Positions 32,457 to 41,201 of a stretch of 44,338 bases of DNA are shown piece after piece; position 1 is the stretch's first letter; each line of letters opens with the position of its first letter. This stretch comes from Azospirillum sp. TSO22-1 (GTDB taxonomy: Bacteria > Pseudomonadota > Alphaproteobacteria > Azospirillales > Azospirillaceae): positions 1 to 44,338 of the forward strand of contig NZ_LGQZ01000064.1 of assembly GCF_003116015.1 (NCBI RefSeq), written 5' to 3'. A model generated the notes under the pieces. That model was not told where the DNA came from. It did not search any database and saw only the letters and a program-made list of their open reading frames with translations. A program made the position numbers and the translations under genes.

Positions 32457-33095
32457 ATGACCACCGAAACCATCGCCGGCCGCCGGCCCGGTGCGCTCCG
32501 CCGCCTGTGGGCCACCCTGTGGCGCCCGTCCGCGCGCTATTCGCTGGCCGGGCTGCTGCTGGTCGGCGTCGTCGCCGGCATCGTCTTCTGGGGCGGCTTC
32601 AACTGGGCCATGGAGATGACCAACCGCGAGGAGTTCTGCGTCTCCTGCCACGAGATGAAGAACAACGTCTACGCGGAGTACACCGGCAGCATCCACGACT
32701 CGAACCGCACCGGCGTCCGCGCCACCTGCCCCGACTGCCACGTGCCGAAGGAGTGGGTCCACAAGATCGTGCGCAAGATCCAGGCGTCGAACGAGGTGCT
32801 GCACTGGGCGCTGGGCTCGATCAACACCCGCGAGAAGTTCGAGGAACAGCGCCCGCGGCTGGCCAACAACGTCTGGACCAGCATGAAGAAGACGGACTCG
32901 CGCGAGTGCCGCAACTGCCACAACTTCCAGACCATGGACGTGACGCAGCAGCGCAGCCGGGCGCGTGACCGCCACCTGAACGGCGCGCTGCAGGGCCAGA
33001 CCTGCATCGACTGCCACAAGGGCATCGCCCACCAGCTTCCGGCCGGAGCGCTGGAGGCCGAGCAGAAGCTGAACGAGAGCTTCAAGAAGCACTGA
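32457..33095 (+). CDS. napC: NapC, NapC/NirT-family tetraheme quinol dehydrogenase
   Basis: 212 residues. One N-terminal membrane anchor (about 29-50) is followed by four C-x-x-C-H heme sites: C-V-S-C-H-E-M (61), C-P-D-C-H (91), C-R-N-C-H (151) and C-I-D-C-H (183). The first, with the adjacent E-M, is the high-spin quinol-site heme of this family. It oxidises ubiquinol in the inner membrane and reduces NapB. GAGGAGA lies upstream of the ATG and a strong terminator follows, so this is the operon's last gene. Confidence 0.96.
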   Translation: MTTETIAGRRPGALRRLWATLWRPSARYSLAGLLLVGVVAGIVFWGGFNWAMEMTNREEFCVSCHEMKNNVYAEYTGSIHDSNRTGVRATCPDCHVPKEWVHKIVRKIQASNEVLHWALGSINTREKFEEQRPRLANNVWTSMKKTDSRECRNCHNFQTMDVTQQRSRARDRHLNGALQGQTCIDCHKGIAHQLPAGALEAEQKLNESFKKH

Positions 33096-33111
33096 CCGGT
33101 TGACGCGTCAG

Positions 33112-33141
33112 GCCCCCTTCCCGCGAGGGAAGGGGGCTTTT
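33112..33141 (+). terminator. Rho-independent terminator of the nap operon
   Basis: An 11-bp stem GCCCCCTTCCC / GGGAAGGGGGC with a 4-base loop is followed by TTTT, starting 16 bases after the napC stop. It cleanly separates nap from the repeat element and regulator downstream. Confidence 0.9.
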
Positions 33142-33194
33142 CGTTGCGTGCGCGGCGTGGCGCGAAACGGTTTGCTCCCCGGTGCGCATTCTCT

Positions 33195-33429
33195 TTATCG
33201 TCATCCCCGCGAAGGCGGGAGCTTTGCCAATCCCTCCCCCAGCCCCGCTGGGGGAGGAAGGGGCCCGCGCCGCAGGCGTGGGAAGGTGGGGGCAACGGCG
33301 TACGCGGCAGGCGTTGATTCTCGTGCGCGCCGCTGCCCCCACCTTCCCGCTCTTCGAGCGGGTCCCTCCCTCCCCCTGCGGGGCAGGGGGAGGGTGTGCA
33401 ACGGCCGCGCTTCGCGGGGATGACGATAA
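33195..33429. repeat. composite intergenic repeat: family 2 palindromes nested inside family 1 arms
   Basis: Exact 20-base outer arms (33195-33214 and 33410-33429, TTATCGTCATCCCCGCGAAG and its reverse complement) belong to the same family as the 1843-1949 repeat. Between them lie family 2 hairpins (CCCTCCCCCAGCCCCGCTGGGGGAGG, GGTGGGGGCAACGGC with GCCGCTGCCCCCACC, and CCCTCCCCCTGCGGGGCAGGGGGAGGG). The right arm ends 12 bases before the regulator ATG, so it lies in that gene's 5' leader. Confidence 0.82.
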
Positions 33430-33441
33430 GAAGGACCGCCG

Positions 33442-34245
33442 ATGGACCCCATGACGCCCCGTCAGAGCGAGATCCTGGCGCTGGCGCGCGCGTCCGGCCG
33501 GGTGCTGGTGGACGACCTGGCCCAGCACTTCGCGGTCACCCCGCAGACCATCCGCAAGGACCTCAACGGCCTGTGCGAGCGCCGGCTGCTCCAGCGCGTG
33601 CACGGCGGCGCCATTGCCGGCTCGGGCGTCGAGAACCTCGGCTACGAGGCGCGCCGGCAGATCGCCCACGACGAGAAGCGCCGGATCGGCGAGCGCGCGG
33701 CGTCGCTGATCGCCGACGGCTCGTCGCTGTTCATCAACATCGGCACGACCACCGAGGAGGTGGCGCGGGCGCTGCAAGGCCGCTCCGATCTCGTGGTCAT
33801 CACCAACAACATCAACGTCGCCAACCGCCTGCGCCCGGAGCCGCACATCGAGGTGATCGTCGCCGGCGGCGTGGTGCGGCGCGCGGACGGCGGCATCGTC
33901 GGCGAGGCGACCACCGACTTCTTCAACCAGTTCAAGGTGGACTACGCCATCGTCGGCGCCTCGGCCATCGACGAGGACGGCGACCTGCTCGACTACGACT
34001 ACCGCGAGGTGCGGGTCAGCCAGGCGATCATCGCCAACGCCCGCCACGTCATCCTGGTCGCCGACCGCTCGAAGCTGGAGCGCACCGCGCCCGTGCGCAT
34101 CGGCCACATCTCGCAGGTCCACACCTTCGTCACCGACACGCTGCCCTCGGACCGCCTCGCCGCGGTCTGCCGCGAGGCCGGTGTGCGGGTGGAGGAGGTG
34201 ATGCCCGGAGAAGCCCTCGGAGATGCCGACGCGCCGGAGGCGTAG
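33442..34245 (+). CDS. DeoR-family transcriptional regulator, GlpR-like
   Basis: 267 residues. The N-terminal winged helix reads M-T-P-R-Q-S-E-I-L-A-L-A, D-D-L-A-Q-H-F-A-V-T-P-Q-T-I-R-K-D-L-N-x-L and R-V-H-G-G-A, the DeoR signature. The C-terminal sugar-phosphate-sensing domain has F-I-N-I-G-T-T-T-E-E-V-A, I-T-N-N-I-N-V-A, G-G-V-V-R-R-A-D-G-G-I-V-G and V-D-Y-A-I-V-G-A-S-A-I-D-E-D-G, typical of the GlpR branch that senses glycerol-3-phosphate. No glp genes lie in the window. AAGGA precedes the ATG at 33442; another ATG is at 33451. It lies in the same direction as, and 111 bases before, the ABC exporter, which it may regulate. Confidence 0.88.
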   Translation: MDPMTPRQSEILALARASGRVLVDDLAQHFAVTPQTIRKDLNGLCERRLLQRVHGGAIAGSGVENLGYEARRQIAHDEKRRIGERAASLIADGSSLFINIGTTTEEVARALQGRSDLVVITNNINVANRLRPEPHIEVIVAGGVVRRADGGIVGEATTDFFNQFKVDYAIVGASAIDEDGDLLDYDYREVRVSQAIIANARHVILVADRSKLERTAPVRIGHISQVHTFVTDTLPSDRLAAVCREAGVRVEEVMPGEALGDADAPEA

Positions 34246-34356
34246 GGCCCGGCCATGCGGCGGGCGCAAGGCCCTTGCACCTCAGGAGAGCGTGACAAAC
34301 CGGCGTTGCGGCGCGATCTTGCCCTCCCTGTCCCCGTCCGCCGGAGTTCCTCCCGC

Positions 34357-36168
34357 GTGTTCGCCCCCGAGCCGATCCGCTACACCGACCTGACGCCCGA
34401 GGGCGTGCCCGCCTCGCCCTGGCGCTTCCTATGGGCGTTCGTGCGCCGCCGCTTCCTCGGGCGGGTGATTCTGCTCAATGTCACCGCGGCCGGCGGCATC
34501 GGGCTGATGGTGATGGAGCCGGTGGCGCTGAAGGCGCTGGTGGACGCGCTGTCGGCCGGCCGCGGCTGGGAGGGCGGGGCGCTGTTCTGGTTCCTGGCGC
34601 TGGGCGGGCTGTGGGTCGGCTCGGCGCTGTTCAACCGGGCGCGCGAGGTGACCGACATTTTCACCTCGCCGTCGCTGCGCTTCGAGATCCAGTCCTACCT
34701 GTTCTCCTACCTGTCCGAGCACTCGCCGCGCTATTTCCAGGAGAACTTCGCCGGCAGCCTCGGCCAGAAGGTCAAGCAGGCGGGGCAGAGCGCGCTGCAG
34801 CTGGTCGACATCCTGACCAACGACATCATCCGCATCGTCATCGTGCTGTCGGTCAGCCTCTACCTGCTGGGGGCGGCGCACGGTTTCTTCGCGGTGCTGC
34901 TGGTGGGATGGACGGCGGTCCAGCTCGCCATGTCGGCGGGGCTGGCCAGGCGCTGCATGGTGCTGTCGAAGGCGTTCTCCGAGCAGGTTTCGGCCTCCAC
35001 CGGTCACATGGTGGACGTGATATCCAACATCGAACTGGTGCGCGCCTTCGTCCGCCGCGAGCACGAGCACGGCCGTCTGTCCGAGGCGCTGGGGCAGGAG
35101 GCCGAGCGCTCCAACGCGCTGCGCTGGTTCCTGGTGAAGCAGTGGTTCATCCTGTTCAACGCGCTGCTGGTGTTCCAGATCGCGCTGATCGGCATCGCCG
35201 TGTCGGAGGCGATGGCCGGCCGCATGACGGTGGGCGACTTCGCCATGGTGTTCTCGCTGGCCAGCGTCGTCGGCAACAACGTGTGGAGCCTGTCCACCCG
35301 CATGCTCGGGTTCTTCGAGAACCTCGGCAACCTGTCCGGCGCCCTGTCGGTGATCGTCCGCCCGCACGAGGTGGTGGACCGTCAGCACGCCCGGCCGCTG
35401 GAGGTCGAGGCCGGCGCCATCGACGTCCGCGGCGTGCGCTTCGCCCACGGCGACGGCACGCCGGTGTTCGACAACCTCGCCCTCGCCATCCGTCCGGGCG
35501 AGAAGGTGGCGCTGGTCGGCCCCTCGGGCGCCGGCAAGAGCACGCTGGTCAAGCTGCTGCGCCGCCAGTACGACCCGCTGGCCGGCCGCGTCCTGATCGA
35601 CGGGCAGGACATCGCCGAAGTGACGCTGGATTCGCTGAACGCCGCGGTGGCCGAGGTGCCGCAGGCGCCGGCGCTGTTCCACCGCACCATCCGCGACAAC
35701 ATCGCCTACGCCGTCCCCGACGCGACGGAGGAGTCGGTGCTCGACGCCGCGCGCAAGGCGCACTGCCACGAATTCATCCTGCAGCGCCCGCAGAGCTATG
35801 ACGCGGTGGTGGGCGAGCAGGGCATCCGCCTGTCCGGCGGCGAGCGCCAGCGCATCGCCATCGCCCGCGCGTTCCTGAAGGACGCGCCGATCCTGGTGCT
35901 GGACGAGGCGACCAGCGCTCTCGATTCCGAGACCGAGCACCTGATCCAGGACGCGCTGTGGGAGCTGTTCAAGGGCCGCACGGTGATCGCCATCGCGCAC
36001 CGGCTGTCCACCATCACCGGGATGGACCGCATCCTCTACATGGAGCGCGGCCGCATCCTGGAGGCCGGCAGCCACGCCGAACTGCTGGCGCGCGGCGGCC
36101 GCTACGCCGAACTGTGGCGCCGGCAGGTCGGCGGCTTCCTGCCCAGCGAGGAGATGGACGTGGTGTGA
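34357..36168 (+). CDS. ABC exporter (fused membrane and ATPase half-transporter), copy A
   Basis: About 603 residues from a GTG at 34357 with GGAG 10 bases upstream; an ATG at 34255 would add a low-complexity Arg-rich extension. The membrane domain has six predicted helices and contains P-R-Y-F-Q-E-N-F-A-G-S-L-G-Q-K-V, similar to the exporter at 42365. The ATPase domain has Walker [10 protein letters not shown], signature L-S-G-G-E-R-Q-R, Walker B I-L-V-L-D-E-A-T-S-A-L-D and H-loop A-H-R-L-S-T. All catalytic motifs are intact. It resembles MsbA/NdvA-type lipid or glycan exporters. Its substrate is probably a glycan or glycolipid made by the neighbouring sugar genes, which is inference. Confidence 0.88.
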   Translation: MFAPEPIRYTDLTPEGVPASPWRFLWAFVRRRFLGRVILLNVTAAGGIGLMVMEPVALKALVDALSAGRGWEGGALFWFLALGGLWVGSALFNRAREVTDIFTSPSLRFEIQSYLFSYLSEHSPRYFQENFAGSLGQKVKQAGQSALQLVDILTNDIIRIVIVLSVSLYLLGAAHGFFAVLLVGWTAVQLAMSAGLARRCMVLSKAFSEQVSASTGHMVDVISNIELVRAFVRREHEHGRLSEALGQEAERSNALRWFLVKQWFILFNALLVFQIALIGIAVSEAMAGRMTVGDFAMVFSLASVVGNNVWSLSTRMLGFFENLGNLSGALSVIVRPHEVVDRQHARPLEVEAGAIDVRGVRFAHGDGTPVFDNLALAIRPGEKVALVGPSGAGKSTLVKLLRRQYDPLAGRVLIDGQDIAEVTLDSLNAAVAEVPQAPALFHRTIRDNIAYAVPDATEESVLDAARKAHCHEFILQRPQSYDAVVGEQGIRLSGGERQRIAIARAFLKDAPILVLDEATSALDSETEHLIQDALWELFKGRTVIAIAHRLSTITGMDRILYMERGRILEAGSHAELLARGGRYAELWRRQVGGFLPSEEMDVV

Positions 36169-36177
36169 ACGCAAAAG

Positions 36178-36285
36178 CCCCTCCCCCCTCGCGGGGGAGG
36201 GGTTGGGGAGAGGGGGAAAGAAACGTGGCCGGCTTTGCCGGCGCCCCCCTCTCCCCAAACCCCTCTCCCTCAGGGGGAGAGGGGC
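36178..36285. repeat. intergenic palindromic repeat, family 2 variant
   Basis: Left arm GCCCCTCCCCCCTCGCGGGGGAGGGGTTGGGGAGAGGGG and a matching right arm CCCCTCTCCCCAAACCCCTCTCCCTCAGGGGGAGAGGGGC pair across a GGCCGGCTTTGCCGGC hairpin. It lies between the convergent exporter and galE genes and closely resembles the 14316-14431 element. It could terminate both transcripts. Confidence 0.85.
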
Positions 36286-36289
36286 TGCA

Positions 36290-37300
36290 TTACTCCGCCG
36301 GCACCAGCCGGCCGCTGCGGATCAGCGACTCTTCCCAGTCCAGCGCGTTGCGGATGATCTGTTCCAGGTCGTCGTGCTTCGGCGCCCAGCCGACCGTCTT
36401 GCGCAGCAGGGTGGAGTCCGCCACCAGTTCCGGCGGGTCGCCGGCGCGGCGGCCGGCGATGTCCACCGGCAGCGGACGGCCGAGGACCTTTTCCATCGTC
36501 TCGATGATCTGCTTCACCGAGTAGCCCTTGCCGTAGCCGCAGTTGGCGATGAACGAGTCCGCCCCGCCCAGCAGGTGGGTCAGCGTCTGCTCGTGCGCCG
36601 CCACCAGGTCGGTGACGTGGATGTAGTCGCGGATGCAGGTGCCGTCCGGCGTCGGGTAGTCGTCGCCGAACACCGACATGCGCGGGCGCAGGCCGAGCGC
36701 CGTCTGGCAGGCGATTTTGATCAGGTGCGTGGCGACGCGCGACGACTGGCCGGCGCGGCCGGCCGGATCGGCGCCCGCCACGTTGAAGTAGCGCAGGCAG
36801 GCGTAGCGCAGCCCGTGCGCCGCCGAGGCGTCGGCCAGCATGCGCTCGGTCATCAGCTTGGAGGCGCCGTAGGGGTTGACCGGCTTGGTCGGCATGGTCT
36901 CGTCGATCGGCACGCGGTCGGGCGCGCCGTACACCGCGGCGGTCGAGGAGAACAGGAACGCCTTCACCCCGCCCTCGATGCAGGTGCGGACCAGCGCCAT
37001 GCTGTTCATGGTGTTGTTGGCGTAGTAGTCGAGCGGCTTCTCCACCGATTCCGGCACCACGATCGACCCGGCGAAGTGCATCACCGCCGAAACGTCGAGG
37101 CCGCGCAGCACCTCCGCCACCGCGTTGCGGTCGCCGACGTCCGCCCGGACGAACACGGCGTCCGCGGGCACCGCCTCGCGGTGGCCGGTGGACAGGTCGT
37201 CCACCACGACGACCCGATAGCCGGCGTCGAGCAGGGCGAACGCCGCGTGGCTGCCGACGTAGCCGGCGCCCCCCGTCACGAGAACCGTTTCCTTACCCAC
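36290..37300 (-). CDS. galE: UDP-glucose 4-epimerase
   Basis: 336 residues, extended short-chain dehydrogenase fold. It has the NAD-binding G-G-A-G-Y-V-G-S-H near the N-terminus, V-V-V-D-D-L-S-T-G-H, M-H-F-A-G-S-I-V-V-P-E-S-V, F-S-S-T-A-A-V-Y-G and the catalytic N-P-Y-G-A-S-K (Y-x3-K). These are followed by R-Y-F-N-V-A-G-A-D and C-I-R-D-Y-I-H-V-T-D-L, which are diagnostic of GalE/ExoB. It interconverts UDP-glucose and UDP-galactose, supplying UDP-galactose for the mutase encoded at 39929. The start is GTG with GAGG 6 bases upstream. It lies 89 bases downstream of the aldose-epimerase-like gene on the same strand. Confidence 0.94.
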   Translation of the reverse strand: MGKETVLVTGGAGYVGSHAAFALLDAGYRVVVVDDLSTGHREAVPADAVFVRADVGDRNAVAEVLRGLDVSAVMHFAGSIVVPESVEKPLDYYANNTMNSMALVRTCIEGGVKAFLFSSTAAVYGAPDRVPIDETMPTKPVNPYGASKLMTERMLADASAAHGLRYACLRYFNVAGADPAGRAGQSSRVATHLIKIACQTALGLRPRMSVFGDDYPTPDGTCIRDYIHVTDLVAAHEQTLTHLLGGADSFIANCGYGKGYSVKQIIETMEKVLGRPLPVDIAGRRAGDPPELVADSTLLRKTVGWAPKHDDLEQIIRNALDWEESLIRSGRLVPAE

Positions 37301-37389
37301 TTACAACCTCCACGAACATCCGGCCCACACCTAGTGATTGGGGGGCGTCAGGTCAGTCTCACTTACCGGAATGATCCGGCGGTTAAGCC

Positions 37390-38325
37390 TTACGGGCAGG
37401 TGGGCTCCAACCGGAACCGCACCTCCGTCGTCTCGCCCGGCGCCAGCACCATGCCGCCGACCTGGGCGGTGCCGAGGTGCGTCAGGTTCGGCCAGTCGGT
37501 GCAGTTGCCGACCGGCTCCAGGCAGAAGAAGTCCTCATGCGCCGGCGTGTAGGCCACCAGGAAATCCAGCGGCGCGTCGGCGCTCAGGCGCAGCGCGGCG
37601 TTCCGCTCCGGCCAGCGTACGATGGCGGTGCGGTCCCAGCCGACGAAATTGTTGTCCATCTCCGCGTCGGCGACGCGCAGGCCGGTGGCCATCCGCTCGG
37701 TCTCCCGGGTGCGCTTCAGCGTCGTCGGCATCACCTCGGCGTCGGTGGCCCAGATGGCGTCGACGGTGGCGGTGATCGTCGTCTCCGGCGTGCGCGGCAG
37801 GTAGGGGTGATGGCCGAGGCCGAGCGGCATCGTCGTCCGGCCGGTGTTCGCCACCGCCATGCGCACCGTCAGCCCTGCCGGCGTCAGCTCGAAGATCTGC
37901 CGCGCCACGTAGGGGAAGGGCCAGGCGCCGCCGCTCCGCTCGCCCTCGTGCACGAAGGCCAGCGTCAGCATGGCCGGGCCGTGCTCGACCACCGTCCACG
38001 GGCGCTGCCAGGCGTCGCCGTGGATGGCGTGGCGCGAGGCGTGGTAGTTGGCGGGCAGCGCCACCTCGCGCCCCTCGAAGGTGAAGCGGCCGTCGCGGAT
38101 GCGGTTGCAGTAGGGGATCAGCGGGAAGCTCGCCATGCCCAGCGGGTCGCGGGCGGCCAGCGCCTCGGGCGTGGCCGGGCGCAGCCAGTCGATCGGCCGG
38201 CCGCCGCTCACGCCCGCGAAGCGCGCGATGGAGCCGCCGACCTGCGGCGCCACGTCGAGCGTCAGGGTGCCGGCGGAGATCGTCACGACGTCGGGAGACC
38301 GCAGGGCGGTGGGGCTGGTCGGCAT
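37390..38325 (-). CDS. aldose 1-epimerase family protein (GalM-like)
   Basis: 311 residues. The mutarotase fold is indicated by F-P-L-I-P-Y-C-N-R-I-R-D-G-R-F (substrate Asn-Arg), H-A-I-H-G-D-A-W, P-L-G-L-G-H-H-P-Y-L-P (catalytic His) and the Glu-containing F-C-L-E-P-V-G-N-C-T-D. Such enzymes interconvert alpha and beta anomers of free sugars such as galactose. Some family members act on other hexoses or hexose phosphates, so the sugar is not certain. The ATG at 38325 has GAGGA about 12 bases upstream. Same strand as galE, divergent from the glf operon. Confidence 0.87.
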   Translation of the reverse strand: MPTSPTALRSPDVVTISAGTLTLDVAPQVGGSIARFAGVSGGRPIDWLRPATPEALAARDPLGMASFPLIPYCNRIRDGRFTFEGREVALPANYHASRHAIHGDAWQRPWTVVEHGPAMLTLAFVHEGERSGGAWPFPYVARQIFELTPAGLTVRMAVANTGRTTMPLGLGHHPYLPRTPETTITATVDAIWATDAEVMPTTLKRTRETERMATGLRVADAEMDNNFVGWDRTAIVRWPERNAALRLSADAPLDFLVAYTPAHEDFFCLEPVGNCTDWPNLTHLGTAQVGGMVLAPGETTEVRFRLEPTCP

Positions 38326-38774
38326 GCGCGGGGGATCCTCGGCAGGGGACGGGGCAGAGGCGGGCGACGCGCGCGAGTATCCCCGCACGGTGCCGCCGGG
38401 TCGACATCGCGTTGGGGGAAGCGGGGGCATGTCTCCGATTTGTCCCAGACCATTGGGATGGCGATTAGGTGCTACGCCGGAAGGCGTGCGCCGCGACGCA
38501 AACCTGCGGGCGAGAACCGCCCGCCGATGACCCGCCGGCCGTTGCCGGCCGCTGTGGAATCCCGGAAATCCAGGCGGATTCCCGGGGGACGCCACCACCG
38601 GTGGAGGAGCGTCCCCATCCCCTTGGGAAACGCGGGTTAACCCGCATCGGCACCGCCGCCAACGGGAACCCTTGGGAGTAACCGCTGTTCCCCGACGCCG
38701 TAAGCAAACGGCGAGGCGCGCGTTCGGTCTCGGCCGAAAAAGGCGAGGATCAACGGCTCAGAGAGGCCCGGGGT
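38326..38774. promoter_or_regulatory. divergent gene-free region with a perfect palindrome and direct repeats
   Basis: 449 bases between divergent sugar genes, without a credible gene. It contains the perfect 14-base palindrome GCGGGTTAACCCGC (38632-38645) and two direct copies of CCTTGGGA (38621-38628 and 38670-38677) around it, a plausible operator region for the plus-strand glf operon. Several Gly/Arg-rich frames cross the region but lack ribosome sites. Confidence 0.45.
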
Positions 38775-39941
38775 ATGAAATACACCGAAAGCGAGGACCT
38801 GACCGTCGGCGGTGCCGTGCGGGCCTTCGACATGCTGGACGCATCGCGGCGCCCGCGCGACTTCGTCTGCTTCTCGCACCTGCGCTGGGGGTTCGTGCAG
38901 CAGCGCCCGCAGCACCTGATGACCCGCTTCGCCCGCGAATATCGCCTGTTCTTCGTCGAGGAGCCGGTCCCCACCGACGCCGCCGCGCCGTCCATCGACA
39001 CCTACGGCACCGACGTGGGCATCACCCTGGTGGTGCCGCGCATCCCGCAGGGCATGGACGCGGAAGCGGCGCAGCGCAGCCTGCTCGAACGCTTCTTCGC
39101 CGAGCGCGGCATCGAGCGGCCGATCCTCTGGTACTACACGCCGATGAGCCTCGCGGTCTCCGACCACCTGCCGGCGGCGGCGGTGGTCTACGACTGCATG
39201 GACGAGCTGTCGGCCTTCCGCGGCGCCCCGCCGGACCTGATCGACCGCGAGCGCGCGCTGATGCGGCGCGCCGATCTGGTCTTCACCGGCGGCGTCAGCC
39301 TGTACGAGGCCAAGCGCGACCTGCACGGCAGCGTGCACGCCTTCCCCTCCAGCGTCGACGTCGCCCACTTCGCCCGGGCGCGCGGCGCGGTGGACGAGCC
39401 GGAGGACCAGGCCGGGCTGCCGCGCCCACGGCTGGGGTTCTTCGGGGTGATCGACGAGCGCTTCGACATCGACCTGCTGGCCGCCGCCGCGGCGCTGCGG
39501 CCGCAGTGGCAGTTCGTGATGCTCGGCCCGGTGGTGAAGATCGACCCGGCGACGCTGCCGCGGGCGGCGAACATCCACTATCCGGGCATGCGCGGCTACG
39601 CCGACCTGCCGCGCTACCTGTCCGGCTGGGACGTGGCGGTGATGCCGTTCGCCATGAACGAGTCCACCCGCTTCATCAGCCCGACCAAGACGCCGGAGTT
39701 CCTCGCCTCCGGCCGCCCGGTGGTCTCCACGCCGGTCCGCGACGTGGTGCGGACCTATGGGCACACCGGCCTCGTCCACATCGCCGCCACGCCGGACGCG
39801 TTCGTCGCCGCCTGCGGGAAGGCCCTGGCGGTGGACCGCACGTCGCCGGAGTGGCTGGCCCGGGTGGACGCGGTGCTGCGCGACATGTCCTGGGATTCGA
39901 CCTGGGGCCGGATGAAAGGACTGATCGAATGCGTGATCTGA
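38775..39941 (+). CDS. glycosyltransferase (GT-B fold), glf-linked
   Basis: 388 residues. The N-terminal half has F-V-C-F-S-H-L-R-W-G-F-V-Q-Q-R-P-Q-H-L-M-T-R-F-A, a pattern found in glycosyltransferases encoded beside UDP-galactopyranose mutase. The C-terminal half has L-G-F-F-G-V-I-D-E-R, D-V-A-V-M-P-F-A-M-N-E-S-T-R-F-I-S-P-T-K-T-P-E-F-L-A and G-R-P-V-V-S-T-P-V, the GT4-like donor site. There are no membrane helices. It overlaps glf by 13 bases. Given the partner, a galactofuranosyl transfer is plausible, but donor specificity is not visible in the sequence. Confidence 0.85.
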   Translation: MKYTESEDLTVGGAVRAFDMLDASRRPRDFVCFSHLRWGFVQQRPQHLMTRFAREYRLFFVEEPVPTDAAAPSIDTYGTDVGITLVVPRIPQGMDAEAAQRSLLERFFAERGIERPILWYYTPMSLAVSDHLPAAAVVYDCMDELSAFRGAPPDLIDRERALMRRADLVFTGGVSLYEAKRDLHGSVHAFPSSVDVAHFARARGAVDEPEDQAGLPRPRLGFFGVIDERFDIDLLAAAAALRPQWQFVMLGPVVKIDPATLPRAANIHYPGMRGYADLPRYLSGWDVAVMPFAMNESTRFISPTKTPEFLASGRPVVSTPVRDVVRTYGHTGLVHIAATPDAFVAACGKALAVDRTSPEWLARVDAVLRDMSWDSTWGRMKGLIECVI

Positions 39942-41170
39942 GCCGCACCGCCGCGCCGCCGCGGCCGGTGACGCGGGCCGGCTTCGACTACCTGATCGTC
40001 GGCGCCGGCTTCGCCGGGTCGGTGCTGGCCGAGCGGCTGGCGCGGGGCTTGGGCAAGCGCGTGATGATCATCGACCGCCGGCCGCACATCGGCGGCAACG
40101 CGTACGACCACTACGACGACGACGGGATCCTCATCCACCGCTACGGCCCGCACATCTTCCACACCAATTCACAGCCGGTGGCGGACTACCTCTCCCGCTT
40201 CACCAGGTGGCGGCCCTACGAGCACAAGGTGTTGGCGCATGTGGACAGGCGCCTCGTGCCGATCCCGATCAACCGCACCACCGTCAACACGCTGTACGGC
40301 CTGGACCTGGACGAGGCCGGGGTGGCCGAGTTCCTGAAGGCCAGGGCCGAGCCGGTGGCCGAGGTCCGCACCTCGGAGGACGTGGTGGTCGGCGCCGTCG
40401 GGCGGGAACTGTACGAGACGTTCTTCCGCGGCTACACCCGCAAGCAGTGGGGCCTCGACCCCTCGGAGCTGGACAAGGCGGTGACCGCGCGCGTGCCGAC
40501 GCGCACCAACGACGACGACCGCTATTTCGGCGACAGCTTCCAGAACATGCCGCTGCACGGTTACACGCGCATGTTCGAGTCCATGCTGGACCACCCGAAC
40601 ATCAAGATCCTGCTGAACTGCGACTACCGCGAGGTGGCGCGCGAGATCCGGCATGAGAACCTGATCTTCACCGGCCCGGTGGACGAGTTCTTCGACTGCC
40701 GCTACGGCAAGCTGCCCTACCGCTCGCTCCGGTTCCGGCATGAGACGGTGGAGCGGGAAACCTTCCAGCCGGTGGCGGTGGTCAATTACCCGGCCGAGGA
40801 CGTGCCCTACACCCGCATCACCGAGTACAAGCACCTCACCGGCCAGACCCACCCGAAGACCAGCCTGACCTACGAGTTCCCCTCGGCCGAGGGCGACCCG
40901 TACTACCCCGTGCCGAAGCCGGAGAACGCCGAGTTGTACCGCCGGTACCAGGCGTTGGCCGACGCCACGCCGAACGTGCACTTCGTCGGGCGGCTGGCGA
41001 CCTACCGCTACTACAACATGGACCAGGTCGTCGCGCAGGCGCTGGCGCTCTACGGCCGCATCGCCAAGGCCGAGGCGGAGGGCCGCAGCCTGCACGAGGC
41101 GGCGGCGAAGCTGTCCGATCTGGCGCGCAGCGTCCCGGTGCAACGGACGCGGGTCAACGCGGCCGAGTAG
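39929..41170 (+). CDS. glf: UDP-galactopyranose mutase
   Basis: 413 residues. The FAD-binding Rossmann motif is L-I-V-G-A-G-F-A-G-S-V-L-A-E-R-L-A (about 22-38). It is followed by the family hallmark R-P-H-I-G-G-N-A-Y-D and G-P-H-I-F-H-T-N, then Y-T-R-K-Q-W-G, R-V-P-T-R-T-N-D-D-D-R-Y-F and R-I-T-E-Y-K-H-L-T-G-Q, which supply substrate and flavin contacts. It converts UDP-galactopyranose to UDP-galactofuranose, the donor for galactofuranose-containing glycans. The start lies inside the upstream glycosyltransferase gene. galE close by can provide the UDP-galactose. Confidence 0.95.
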   Translation: MRDLSRTAAPPRPVTRAGFDYLIVGAGFAGSVLAERLARGLGKRVMIIDRRPHIGGNAYDHYDDDGILIHRYGPHIFHTNSQPVADYLSRFTRWRPYEHKVLAHVDRRLVPIPINRTTVNTLYGLDLDEAGVAEFLKARAEPVAEVRTSEDVVVGAVGRELYETFFRGYTRKQWGLDPSELDKAVTARVPTRTNDDDRYFGDSFQNMPLHGYTRMFESMLDHPNIKILLNCDYREVAREIRHENLIFTGPVDEFFDCRYGKLPYRSLRFRHETVERETFQPVAVVNYPAEDVPYTRITEYKHLTGQTHPKTSLTYEFPSAEGDPYYPVPKPENAELYRRYQALADATPNVHFVGRLATYRYYNMDQVVAQALALYGRIAKAEAEGRSLHEAAAKLSDLARSVPVQRTRVNAAE

Positions 41171-41201
41171 GCGACGAAAACCATCCGGGGGGGGACATCG
41201 G

